In this document: piece after piece, positions 9,716-17,756 of the stretch | Numbering within the stretch: the stretch's first letter is position 1 | How the letters are laid out: each line of letters starts with the position of its first letter | DNA from: Streptomyces sp. AC558_RSS880 | GTDB lineage: Bacteria > Actinomycetota > Actinomycetes > Streptomycetales > Streptomycetaceae | DNA: 64,000 nucleotides | Direction: 5' to 3' | Assembly: GCF_019049255.1 (NCBI RefSeq) | Contig: NZ_JAGMUJ010000191.1 | Coordinates: forward strand, 124,001-188,000 | The notes under the pieces: generated by a model | What the model saw: only the letters and a program-made list of their open reading frames with translations | The model's database searches: none | What the model was told of the DNA's origin: nothing | Program-made: the position numbers and the translations under genes

Positions 9716-10859
9716 GGCGGTCTCCCTTGCATGTGCGCAGCCGTCGCTTCGCACGGGTCACGAGTTCGGCATCGGTCAGCAGCGGCAGGTCACCGGCGCT
9801 CGCGGGCCGGGCCCGTTCGAAGGCCGCGACGTAGTTGGGGCGGGCCGCCACCCGGTGCACCGGCACTGACCAGAACGCCTCGTCGTACGGCGGATCCTGG
9901 GGAACGGGGCGGGCCGAGCGGCCGAGGAACGCCGGGTGTGCCCAGTCCTTGACGTCGACTGCCCAGCGCCAGCCATCGGGGAACACCACCTGGAGGTCGT
10001 AGGCGTCGTAGCCGGGCCACATCCGCACCTGAAGCCCCAAGGCCAGCAGTTCACGTTCCAGATCGGCCTCGGCCCTCCCCGGACCGGTAACGAACTGCCG
10101 TAGAGGCCGCTCGAGTTGGCTGACCGTGAGAGTACCGTCGCCGGTGATCCGTCGGCCCGGTGGTGGCGGACCCTGACGCCGACAGCGGTCCCGTTCGCAC
10201 CACCACTCACCCGCTCCGACCGGAGTCAGCAGGGTGAGGCACCGCCCACAGGCCGTGTAGGCGCCGTCCCGCAGGTAGGACTCCGGTACGGGTTTGTAGA
10301 CACGCCGGATGAGTTCGTGCACGGGTTCCAGCACCATGTCACCGGTCACCTCGTACATCTCGGCGGCCGTGAGAACCGGACGGTGCACGAGCAGCCCGCG
10401 GAAGGCGGTGTACGCGTCCTCCTCACCGTACTCGCGGCACAGGCGGAGGGCGACGAGGACGACTTCGCGATCCCGGAAGACCGCGGCCGAGTCGGGGCTC
10501 CGACCGGCCCACTCGTGGCACAGCTCGGTGGGCCTGCCCGAGATCTCGTCGAGCAGCCGGTCCCCGGATTCCACCAGGTCGGCGGGAAGGTTCAGGGGCC
10601 AGTCCTCGAGCGGCACCGTACGGCAGCGGTCGACGAGTTCCGTCAGCCCGGCGGGCGGGCGGGCGCCGCGCAGCAGGCAGGTCAGCACCGTACGGTCAAG
10701 CGCCCGCTGTGCCTCGGCGGGGTAGGGGAGGGTGAAGGAGTCCAGGCCGGTCTGCGCCTCCAGGGCGAGAAGTGCCGTGGCGAGCGTCCGCAGCAGCGGT
10801 ACGCCGTCGTGCGCCACCCAGTTCGCGGCCGGCACGTCACCATGGTCGTCGATGGTCAC
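9708..10859 (-). CDS. REase-fold protein of the pPIWI_RE island
   Basis: 383-residue protein in the position of the nuclease partner of pPIWI_RE. A zinc-ribbon-like cysteine set (CGRC, then CERDRC) lies around 200-225. A restriction-endonuclease-like core lies at about 280-310: GYDAYDLQVVF supplies a candidate acidic residue, followed by WAVDVKDW, a D-x-K variant of the usual (D/E)-x-K. The GTG at 10859 overlaps the upstream nuclease stop as GTGA. In the known three-gene islands the REase is thought to cut the target opened by the helicase; this is family inference. The fold assignment rests on motif spacing only. Confidence 0.75.
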   Translation of the reverse strand: MTIDDHGDVPAANWVAHDGVPLLRTLATALLALEAQTGLDSFTLPYPAEAQRALDRTVLTCLLRGARPPAGLTELVDRCRTVPLEDWPLNLPADLVESGDRLLDEISGRPTELCHEWAGRSPDSAAVFRDREVVLVALRLCREYGEEDAYTAFRGLLVHRPVLTAAEMYEVTGDMVLEPVHELIRRVYKPVPESYLRDGAYTACGRCLTLLTPVGAGEWWCERDRCRRQGPPPPGRRITGDGTLTVSQLERPLRQFVTGPGRAEADLERELLALGLQVRMWPGYDAYDLQVVFPDGWRWAVDVKDWAHPAFLGRSARPVPQDPPYDEAFWSVPVHRVAARPNYVAAFERARPASAGDLPLLTDAELVTRAKRRLRTCKGDRRA

Positions 10860-12517
10860 CGGGTCTCCCCCGTGGTGTCGGCGGCACGCCGGGAACGTCC
10901 CACGGAACACCAGCGCGCCGCCTCACAGTCGGAGCAATCGAAGTCCGGTGCGGGTTCGGCCGCGTAGGTCTCGTCGGCAGCCCAGCCGGTGGCGAGTCCG
11001 GCGATGACCTGCCGGGACCGGTCGAGGGTGAGGCCGTCGCAGGGGTCGAGCTCCTCGAGGCGCGCTCCGTCCGGGCGCAGTACTTCCAGCTCAACACGGG
11101 AACGACGAGGATCGCCACCCAGCACGCCGGATGCCAACACAAGTACCGCCAGCGCAAGTTGGGGGAACGTCTCCACGAGGCTCCGCCGCTCCCCGAAGCG
11201 GTGTGCGGCGGTCTTCGTTTCGCGGATCACCACGCCACCGTCATCCGTGTAGACCACATCGCAGGCGGCGATGACGACGACATCCGCCTGCTCGTCGTAC
11301 ACGGCGACGCGGCGCTGCGGCTCGACCCGCTCCGTGACGGGCAGGCCGTCCAGCGGGCACAGTCCCCTGTGCGCACGGATCATGGCGCGGGCTGCGGGCA
11401 ACTCGGCCTCGTCGAGCCCCGGCAAGGTGTCGGGCAACGGGATGTCCCGGCAGGGCACCGTCGGGCGTGCGCCATGGCATTCGTTGAGCCAGGCGTCGAC
11501 CGCACGGCCACGTCGGATCGCCTCGTTCTCCGTCCGGCCGTCACGCAGCTTGAGCACCCTGGTCAGGTGGTACCTGGCCGGGCAGTCCCGGTACGCCCGC
11601 AGGTCGGAGACGGAGACACTGCGCCGCTTGCGGGGGCGGGCCGGTCCCGGCACACCGAGCAGACCGGAGGCGCGAGGGACGGTTCGGCAGCCGGCGAGTG
11701 CCTCACAGCGGACACAGTCCGAGCCGGGACGCCGGCCTCGGCCGTCGGTCACCTTGGCCATCAGGCCACGCACTTGAAGGTCGAACAGACGCTGGATCTC
11801 CTCCACGCCCCAGTCACCGAGCACGGCGGTGGAACCGTCTCCCAGCCCGACGCCGAGGACGCGGACCCTGCGCGGCTGCGGCTGAGGAAGCACGAGAGGT
11901 TCGGAGCGCTTCCCGTACGGCATGCGCGCCAGAACCCCCGAGGCGAGCACGTGCGCGGCGGCAACCACCTCAGGAAACGAGCGGTCCTCTTTCACCTGGT
12001 TGAGGGATGGAATCCAGAGCTCTCGGACCGTTCCGTCCCCGGACGCGTACTGCCGCCCCCAGGCCGTACGTTCATACTGGTCGGCCCCCCGCGCGTCAAG
12101 GACGTTCAACTTTTTTCCGCCCACCCAGCGCAGTTGTACGGGAGAGGTGGCCGGATGTCCGGAGGCCACGCGTGCCGACTGCTCCCGGTCACGCGCGGCA
12201 AGGAATGTCCGGGCCGCTTCCCACGCCCATTCCGCGTGCGCACTTGAGCAGTTGCGGACGTGCCAACGGTTCGCGGTCGCCTCGGCGATGGTCCTGCCCT
12301 CGTGTTCTACGGCGTCCAGCAGACGGTCCATCGGCTGAAACACGAAGTCCTCGACCGGCTTGCGAAGGGAACGCCCAGGCTGCTGGACGAGCAGGGGACG
12401 GGCCCGCAACGCGCGCCCCTCGGGACAGGCGTCGGCCTCTTCGCGCAACAGCGGCGGACCGATTCGGATCAGGGCGCCGTCGCCGTCCACTCCCGGCGGA
12501 TTCCCCAGAACAGTCAC
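10856..12517 (-). CDS. Fe-S PD-(D/E)XK nuclease (Cas4/AddB-like C-terminal domain)
   Basis: 553 aa. The C-terminal half has the Cas4/RecB-type layout: YRDCPARYHLTRVLKL near 312 (first cysteine), CDVVYTDDGGVVIRETKT near 418 (Asp followed by E-x-K), and CSDCEAARWC near 530. This gives four cysteines as for a 4Fe-4S cluster in Cas4 and AddB. The N-terminal half has no recognised domain but ends in a separate C-x2-C-x5-C set near 267. GTG start at 12517 with AGGAGG seven bases upstream. It is the first gene of the minus-strand operon and overlaps the REase gene by GTGA. Probably a DNA exonuclease or end-processing enzyme of the same system; no Cas1, Cas2 or CRISPR array is present. Confidence 0.8.
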   Translation of the reverse strand: MTVLGNPPGVDGDGALIRIGPPLLREEADACPEGRALRARPLLVQQPGRSLRKPVEDFVFQPMDRLLDAVEHEGRTIAEATANRWHVRNCSSAHAEWAWEAARTFLAARDREQSARVASGHPATSPVQLRWVGGKKLNVLDARGADQYERTAWGRQYASGDGTVRELWIPSLNQVKEDRSFPEVVAAAHVLASGVLARMPYGKRSEPLVLPQPQPRRVRVLGVGLGDGSTAVLGDWGVEEIQRLFDLQVRGLMAKVTDGRGRRPGSDCVRCEALAGCRTVPRASGLLGVPGPARPRKRRSVSVSDLRAYRDCPARYHLTRVLKLRDGRTENEAIRRGRAVDAWLNECHGARPTVPCRDIPLPDTLPGLDEAELPAARAMIRAHRGLCPLDGLPVTERVEPQRRVAVYDEQADVVVIAACDVVYTDDGGVVIRETKTAAHRFGERRSLVETFPQLALAVLVLASGVLGGDPRRSRVELEVLRPDGARLEELDPCDGLTLDRSRQVIAGLATGWAADETYAAEPAPDFDCSDCEAARWCSVGRSRRAADTTGETR

Positions 12518-12661
12518 GAGAGCGCCTCCTTGCGCCTCGGCGAGCAGAACGTCCGCCAGAGTGACTTACTCTGTGAACTGAGTCAAGCGACTTGATGCGA
12601 ACTGACGTGTCACCACTATCGTTATGCCGGGCCGTGGTTGACCACGAAGGAGGACAGGACG
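12518..12661. promoter_or_regulatory. Divergent promoter region with shared island motif
   Basis: Intergenic region between the nuclease operon (minus) and kinase 2 (plus). CTGTGAACTGAGTCAA at 12571-12586 matches the element at 1727-1742 in 15 of 16 positions and has the same orientation relative to the kinase. GTGACTTA at 12561-12568 recurs at 16321-16328. On the minus strand the element starts with TTGACT, usable as a -35 about 65 bp before the nuclease start. Kinase 2 has AAGGAGG eight bases before its ATG. Confidence 0.5.
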
Positions 12662-14167
12662 ATGGAGTCCGGGCAGGTGTTCGCCGGAAGATTCGAGATC
12701 ACGGGTGGGCCGCGAAGCGGCGGGATGGGAAGCGTGTACCGGGCGCTGGACCCGACGACAGGACGGATCGTCGCGGTGAAGTTCCTGGCTCGCAACCTCT
12801 GGGACGGACCGGTCGGCCATGGTGGCGTGCGACCGGGCGCGAACGCCTTCAAGCGATTCGAACGCGAGCGCGCGATGCATGAAAGCCTGGGTGGGCAGGG
12901 CGTGCCCCGCCTCGTGGACTATGACTTCGCGTGCGGAAGGCCCTATCTGGTCACGGAGTTCATCGAGGGAAAGGATCTCCGCGACTTTCTCGTCACCCAC
13001 CGCCCGACGCTGACCGCCACCGTCGCCGTCGTCGTCCAGGTGCTTCGCATCCTGACGCGTGTGCACGCCGCCGGCGTCATCCATCGCGACGTCAAGCCGC
13101 ACAACCTCGTTCTGGCCGACGACGGCACCGTGTATCTGGTCGACTTCGGCATCGCTCTGCCGACCGACCCCGACGCGACCCGGCACACGGAGGGCCGGAC
13201 CCCCGGCAGTATCGGTTACAAGGCTCCGGAGATCATCCTCGGTGAGCGCAACCCCGGTCCGGCAGCCGACATCTACGGCGTCGGCTGCACCCTGTTCCGG
13301 ATGATCACCGGGGAGCACGTGTTCGTGATGAGCAGTCCCGACCACATGATCGAGCGGCATCACTGCGAGACCCCCGCCCCACGCCTGGACTCCTTCGTCG
13401 ACGGGCTCTCGACCGGCCTGGTCGACCTTGTCGCCCGAATGCTCGACAAGGATCCCGCCGCGCGCCCCACCGCCACGGAGGCCGAATCGGCTCTCCAGCC
13501 GTTCCTTCCACGGCCCGGCGACCCGGCCCCGCATCCGGTCCTGGTGCCGGATCCCACCGCACCGTTCAGGACCGGACTCACCACGGTGACCGGAGCAATC
13601 GACACCCGAGCCCGTCAAGCCACTGCCACCGGTCGGCGTCGGCCCACAGTGCACCGTCCGTCATCGAACGGGCCGACCCGATCTGGTCTGCGCTCCCTGA
13701 TCGCCCGGACAGAGGCCGAACTGACCGAACACGGGCCAGGGCCGTATGCGCAGCAGCTCGTGCGATGCCTGCCGGACGTCCGGAACCGCTGGGGCGGACG
13801 CGACCCGGATGTGCTGCGGGCGCTGCTCCTCTGTGCCGACGCCGCCCGCCTCTCGGGGGACTGGCCCGGTGCCGGTGCCCGGTACCGGGCGGTGGCACGT
13901 GAGACGGCGGGCGTCAGCGTGGGAACGGCGGAACACATCCTGGCTCTGGAGGCCCGGGTCGGAGCGGCCGAGTGTGCTGTTCCGGAAGAGGCCGACGCAC
14001 GTGGCGCCCTGCTCTGCTGGGAACGCGTCGTTCTGGAGGCGTGCGCGCTCCGGCCGGAGGTGCCCGACCGACTCGTGCGTCGATGCCGCGAGGTGGCTCA
14101 GGAACTGGCCGAGTGGGGGCACACGGCGGTCGTCAAGACGTTGCTCGAAAAGTTGCCCGACGCCTGA
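12662..14167 (+). CDS. Soluble Hanks-type serine/threonine kinase 2 with helical C-terminal extension
   Basis: 501 aa. Kinase domain at about 10-280: variant glycine loop GPRSGGMGSVY at 16-26, Lys40 (VAVK), HRDVKPHN with Asp143, DFG with Asp161, and an activation-loop GSIGYKAPE. After a proline-rich linker the last ~170 residues (about 335-501) look alpha-helical and Ala/Glu/Arg-rich, perhaps TPR-like, with no recognised family. No transmembrane helix is visible. The ATG at 12662 is chosen over one 24 bp upstream because AAGGAGG lies between them. It diverges from the nuclease operon, mirroring kinase 1 and the DEAD helicase. The C-terminal domain may be a sensor or partner-binding module; that is inference. 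Confidence 0.9.
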   Translation: MESGQVFAGRFEITGGPRSGGMGSVYRALDPTTGRIVAVKFLARNLWDGPVGHGGVRPGANAFKRFERERAMHESLGGQGVPRLVDYDFACGRPYLVTEFIEGKDLRDFLVTHRPTLTATVAVVVQVLRILTRVHAAGVIHRDVKPHNLVLADDGTVYLVDFGIALPTDPDATRHTEGRTPGSIGYKAPEIILGERNPGPAADIYGVGCTLFRMITGEHVFVMSSPDHMIERHHCETPAPRLDSFVDGLSTGLVDLVARMLDKDPAARPTATEAESALQPFLPRPGDPAPHPVLVPDPTAPFRTGLTTVTGAIDTRARQATATGRRRPTVHRPSSNGPTRSGLRSLIARTEAELTEHGPGPYAQQLVRCLPDVRNRWGGRDPDVLRALLLCADAARLSGDWPGAGARYRAVARETAGVSVGTAEHILALEARVGAAECAVPEEADARGALLCWERVVLEACALRPEVPDRLVRRCREVAQELAEWGHTAVVKTLLEKLPDA

Positions 14168-14224
14168 CCGGGGGCGCGTTCGTCCTGCCTCACAAGCCGA
14201 TGTCCCGAGTCATGCCTCAAACAT

Positions 14225-16237
14225 TCACCCACCGGCCAGCCCGCCCTCCGCCAACAGTCCAGCGAGAACATCCCCCAGAGCATCACTCACCGAGCTCATT
14301 TCCGCCGCAGCGCGCTGGAACTCGACCAACTGCCGATGGATTTCACCGTGGCGCCGCTGCTCCTCCAGGGGCGATCGCAGCACCCGCAGACGTCGTACGT
14401 CGATACGGGATGACACCGACGCGTGCGTACCCGCGCGCCGCGCGTTCGCACGTACCCGAAGGCATGCCGCCAGGAAGAACGGGTCGAGGCGTTCGGGATC
14501 GACACGCAGTCGGTGCATGTGGGGCCCGAGTGCCGTCGGCGCCCTGGTCTCCACCCAGGCGTCGTATCCCTGTGTGGTGCCCACGACCACCACATCACCG
14601 AATGCAGTGATCGTGGCCTTCCCTTCCCCGTGCAGGCGCTCCACGTCCTCGGGAGTCATCCACTGCTGCCCGGCGTGCCCTTCGCCCATGAGTAACGGAG
14701 TGAGAACCGGTACCGCTTCATCAGGCCGGGGGCCGCGCTGGACGAAGTCCGCAGGCAAGGGGGTTCCGGCGGCCAGCGTAACCGCACCCGTCTGCTCGAG
14801 TTCGGCCACGCTCACATCGAAGCGGTCACCCGGCTCACGTACTGCAGTGAGCGTGCGGAGCGCTCTGCTGCCGTCACGCAACGCCAGCAGAGCGGCGTCG
14901 AAATCCGCCCATGACCGACGCAGATCCACGGCGGTGGCCACCGCCGTGGCGGGTACGTGCCGGGCGGGCGTGAGATCGGTCTCGTCGCCGAGCAAGTCCA
15001 GCACAGGAACCGCGACCGCCCCTTCCACCGCGTCGCCTCTGAGCCCAGCCAGTATCCGATCGCGCACGGCGTCCCAGTCCACAGCTTGACCGCGTCCCGT
15101 CGCTGAAGTGTGGCGGCAATCGGCCGTGTCCACGAACGAGACAGAGGAGGCGGTGTGCTCTCCCGCCGGCGAGCGCAGCAGCCACAGATGCAGCCCCACC
15201 CCATAGGGCTGAGCCGCGCCGACGGGCAACGCCACCACCATGCGCACCACACCCGCGCGGACGAGTCCGGCCCGGATACGGCGCCCGGCGCGACGCGAGG
15301 CGATGGCCGGTGGCAGCAGTACGACGGCCAGGCCCTCCGGGCCCAGCAAGGAGAGAATATGCTGAATCCAAGCCAATTCAGGCTCGGTACGGGGCGGCTG
15401 CCCGAATTGCCAGCGCCGGTCGGTGGCAAGTTCGTTGTGCCCCCAGTCCCGCTCGTTGGAGGGAGGGTTGCACAGAACCAGGTCTGCATCGACCTGGGGC
15501 AGGGGATCATCTCTCAGCGTGTCGGCCGCCAGTACCCTGCGCCCGAGTTCTGGGGCCTCCAAGGCCAACCAGGCTTCGGCCAGGCTCACGAGAACAGGGT
15601 CACGGTCGTGACCAACCAACTCGAGGCCACCCTCATCCGCCCACCTACGCGCTGCCGCGACGAGTAGCCCTCCGGTGCCGCAGGCCGGATCAACGACAGA
15701 GCTTACACGTTCCCCGACCCGCACCGCCTGCGCGATTTCCGTCATGAGATCGGCGAGAGGAGGCGGAGTTGTGGCGATCTGTCTCACGTGAGTACCGAGC
15801 CAGCGTCCCAAGAGGAAAAGAAATCCGCTGCTACCGCTCTCGCCGTCCTTTCGCGCCAGGTGGAGGGCTTCCCCTGCCAACGCCCGCTCGAGGTCTGTCG
15901 CATCGGGTGCCGCATGCTCCACCGGTACCGCACCCTCCTTGCTCAATTGCGCACCCACATGCGCGATGAGGAACCCCATCCGGTCCCGATCACCCAAGTC
16001 CTCGATGCGAGACCACAAACGCTCCCAGCTCCTGGCAACGGCGTCACCCTTCTCATGCCGGATCAGCCATTCCTCGACCGAGTCAAGGGAGAACTGCGGG
16101 CTGGCGTCCGTACCGGCCACCGGGGACGGGAAGTCGCCATGTCGCCGACGCCAGTTGCTGACGGCGGCGCGTCCCACACCGGCGAGCCGGGCAATGCCGG
16201 CCAGCGTCACGGTCACCGGCTCGTCGCGCTGGGCCAT
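14225..16237 (-). CDS. N6-adenine-type DNA methylase with N-terminal HTH (variant NPPS motif)
   Basis: 670 aa, HsdM-like. Residues ~8-35 form a helix-turn-helix (LAGIARLAGVGRAAVSNW). The SAM-binding motif I is DPACGTGG near 180. The catalytic motif IV reads LCNPPS near 254, where N6-adenine methylases normally have an aromatic residue after NPP. The C-terminal ~200 residues look like a specificity (target-recognition) region (IDVRRLRVLRSPLEEQ), so modification and recognition may be in one chain. TTA codon at 14693-14695 (codon 515). ATG at 16237 with AAGGA just upstream. Convergent with kinase 2. Likely self-marking or regulatory partner of the island; activity is uncertain given the NPPS motif. 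Confidence 0.85.
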   Translation of the reverse strand: MAQRDEPVTVTLAGIARLAGVGRAAVSNWRRRHGDFPSPVAGTDASPQFSLDSVEEWLIRHEKGDAVARSWERLWSRIEDLGDRDRMGFLIAHVGAQLSKEGAVPVEHAAPDATDLERALAGEALHLARKDGESGSSGFLFLLGRWLGTHVRQIATTPPPLADLMTEIAQAVRVGERVSSVVDPACGTGGLLVAAARRWADEGGLELVGHDRDPVLVSLAEAWLALEAPELGRRVLAADTLRDDPLPQVDADLVLCNPPSNERDWGHNELATDRRWQFGQPPRTEPELAWIQHILSLLGPEGLAVVLLPPAIASRRAGRRIRAGLVRAGVVRMVVALPVGAAQPYGVGLHLWLLRSPAGEHTASSVSFVDTADCRHTSATGRGQAVDWDAVRDRILAGLRGDAVEGAVAVPVLDLLGDETDLTPARHVPATAVATAVDLRRSWADFDAALLALRDGSRALRTLTAVREPGDRFDVSVAELEQTGAVTLAAGTPLPADFVQRGPRPDEAVPVLTPLLMGEGHAGQQWMTPEDVERLHGEGKATITAFGDVVVVGTTQGYDAWVETRAPTALGPHMHRLRVDPERLDPFFLAACLRVRANARRAGTHASVSSRIDVRRLRVLRSPLEEQRRHGEIHRQLVEFQRAAAEMSSVSDALGDVLAGLLAEGGLAGG

Positions 16238-16457
16238 GGTGTCCTTCCGGTCTCATGGATGTCTCAATATCGCCGGGCAACGGTACGCCACAGCACTGCG
16301 TTTCGCACACATCCTTGCAAGTGACTTATTGACTGAGTTTTCACAGTACCTCGGTCGCAAGACGACGTCATCAGCCCTCTGCTGACCTGCGTCGTGGTAG
16401 GGACCGACTGACGTCGTCAGCGAGTCCGCCGCTTTGTTCGCCGACCGACTGCACTCT
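16238..16457. promoter_or_regulatory. Methylase upstream region with third copy of island motif
   Basis: On the minus strand 16346-16329 reads CTGTGAAAACTCAGTCAA, a two-base-longer relative of the elements at 1727 and 12571, oriented toward the methylase and 92 bp before its start. GTGACTTA at 16321-16328 is shared with the kinase 2 region. The rest of the gap, up to the end of jetD, holds short TGACGTC-type repeats (around 16363 and 16410) that I cannot assign. Confidence 0.45.
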
Positions 16458-17756
16458 TCACCTGAGGTCCTCCAGGAGAAGATCGAGCGCCGCCTCCTCG
16501 TGCAGGGCGATGCCCAACGCCTCCATGGCGGGCGCCAGTTCCGGGTCCCACGTGGCCTCCACCGGTGGGCCGGTGAGGGGGAGGTGCGGGGTGCCGTGCA
16601 GTTGGGTGCGGGTCGCCAGGTACTCGTAGTCGGGGGCGCGCATGCGCCACGGTTCGGCGGCGTAGCGCTGGGTGATGCGGTTGGCGAGGGTGATGCCGGG
16701 CCAGTCGAAGTCGCCGTGGTAGGCGAAGGTGCAGCCGGACGCCGCCAGGGTGTCGAGGAGGGTGAGGACGACCGTCGTCGCGCTGCCCGAGGTGCAGACC
16801 AGGGGTGCGGTGCGGGCGGTGTCGGCGGCGGCCTCGACCACGCGGGGGTTCTCGCAGACGTGGACCCGGGTGCCGGGCGGCAGCCGCAGGGGCAGTGTGC
16901 GCAGTTCGCGCAGGGTCAGGTGGGTTTCCCTGTGGTGGTCGGCGCGCTCGCGCAGGGCCGCCTCCTGCCAGGTGCCGCCGGTGGGGCGCAGGCCGTGGGT
17001 GAGGACCGTGCTGGAGACCTCGTCCGGGGTGACCGAGGCCGTGCGCCACAGGGCCCGGCGGGTGGGGGCGTCGGTGGGGAACTCCGTGTCGTGCGCCAGG
17101 GCTATGCCGCGCAGGACCAGCCGGGACAGCAGGGTGCCGTCGTCCAGGCCGTGGGCGGAGCCGGTGGCGCGGGTGGCCAGTTCGCCGCGGCCCCAGGAGG
17201 CGGGGGCGGGGTGCGCTTCGCCGTCCGGGAAGAGGGTCGCCAGGGTGCGGATGGCCTGGGTGACGACCGTGGTCGCGGTGTGCGGGTCCTGGCGGGTGAG
17301 GGTGCCGCCGCGTCGTAGGTCCTCCAGCCACTGCTCCGTCCAGGGGTGGGACGACAGGGAGGTGGACTCCAGCTCCGTCCGGGCCGTCGACCAGACGCGG
17401 GCCCGTTCGGTCGCCGCCGCGTCGCGGATCGCCCTGCGGTCCGTCAGGGGCGGGCCCAGTTCCTCCAGGGTCGCGGCCAGGCCCCGGCCGGCCGCGCTGG
17501 CGCGCAGGCGGGCGTCCAGGTCGGGGAGGCTGACCGTGGCGGTGGGGCCGGTGACGGGTCTGGCCAGGAGGAGGGACAGGGCCTCGCGTTCAGTCGCGTC
17601 CAGGCGCTGGAGTCTCATGGTTCCGGTCGGCTGGAGGCCCTGGCGTTCGAGGCGGGCGCGTGCCGCCGTCCAGAGGCGGGTGAGGCCCGGCCGGGTGAGG
17701 AAGGCGAGGGTCTCGGCGTCCAGGGAACCCTCGCCGGCGCGTCCGGGGCGGCTCAT
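16458..17756 (-). CDS. jetD: Wadjet nuclease subunit JetD (TIGR02679/DUF2399-type, Toprim)
   Basis: 432 aa. The C-terminal half has a Toprim fold signature: VHVCENPRVVEAA near 312 supplies the conserved Glu and YHGDFDWPG near 348 the DxD motif. In Wadjet (MksG-like) this subunit cleaves plasmid DNA after SMC-driven loop extrusion. Its start overlaps the jetC stop as ATGA and it is the last gene of the operon. The length fits the TIGR02679 family. No defect was seen. Confidence 0.9.
   Translation of the reverse strand: MSRPGRAGEGSLDAETLAFLTRPGLTRLWTAARARLERQGLQPTGTMRLQRLDATEREALSLLLARPVTGPTATVSLPDLDARLRASAAGRGLAATLEELGPPLTDRRAIRDAAATERARVWSTARTELESTSLSSHPWTEQWLEDLRRGGTLTRQDPHTATTVVTQAIRTLATLFPDGEAHPAPASWGRGELATRATGSAHGLDDGTLLSRLVLRGIALAHDTEFPTDAPTRRALWRTASVTPDEVSSTVLTHGLRPTGGTWQEAALRERADHHRETHLTLRELRTLPLRLPPGTRVHVCENPRVVEAAADTARTAPLVCTSGSATTVVLTLLDTLAASGCTFAYHGDFDWPGITLANRITQRYAAEPWRMRAPDYEYLATRTQLHGTPHLPLTGPPVEATWDPELAPAMEALGIALHEEAALDLLLEDLR

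Noticed and set aside
6338..9952. 1204-codon plus-strand open frame
   Set aside because: Lies antisense to the DinG-like helicase, which has clear motifs and operon overlaps.
10856..12517. CRISPR-Cas system suggested by the Cas4-like nuclease
   Set aside because: No Cas1, Cas2, effector or repeat array was found in the window.
1..16237. DISARM, BREX or Pgl assignment
   Set aside because: Helicase, methylase and kinases fit in part, but PglZ, BrxC, DrmB and DrmC are absent and a pPIWI_RE core is present instead.
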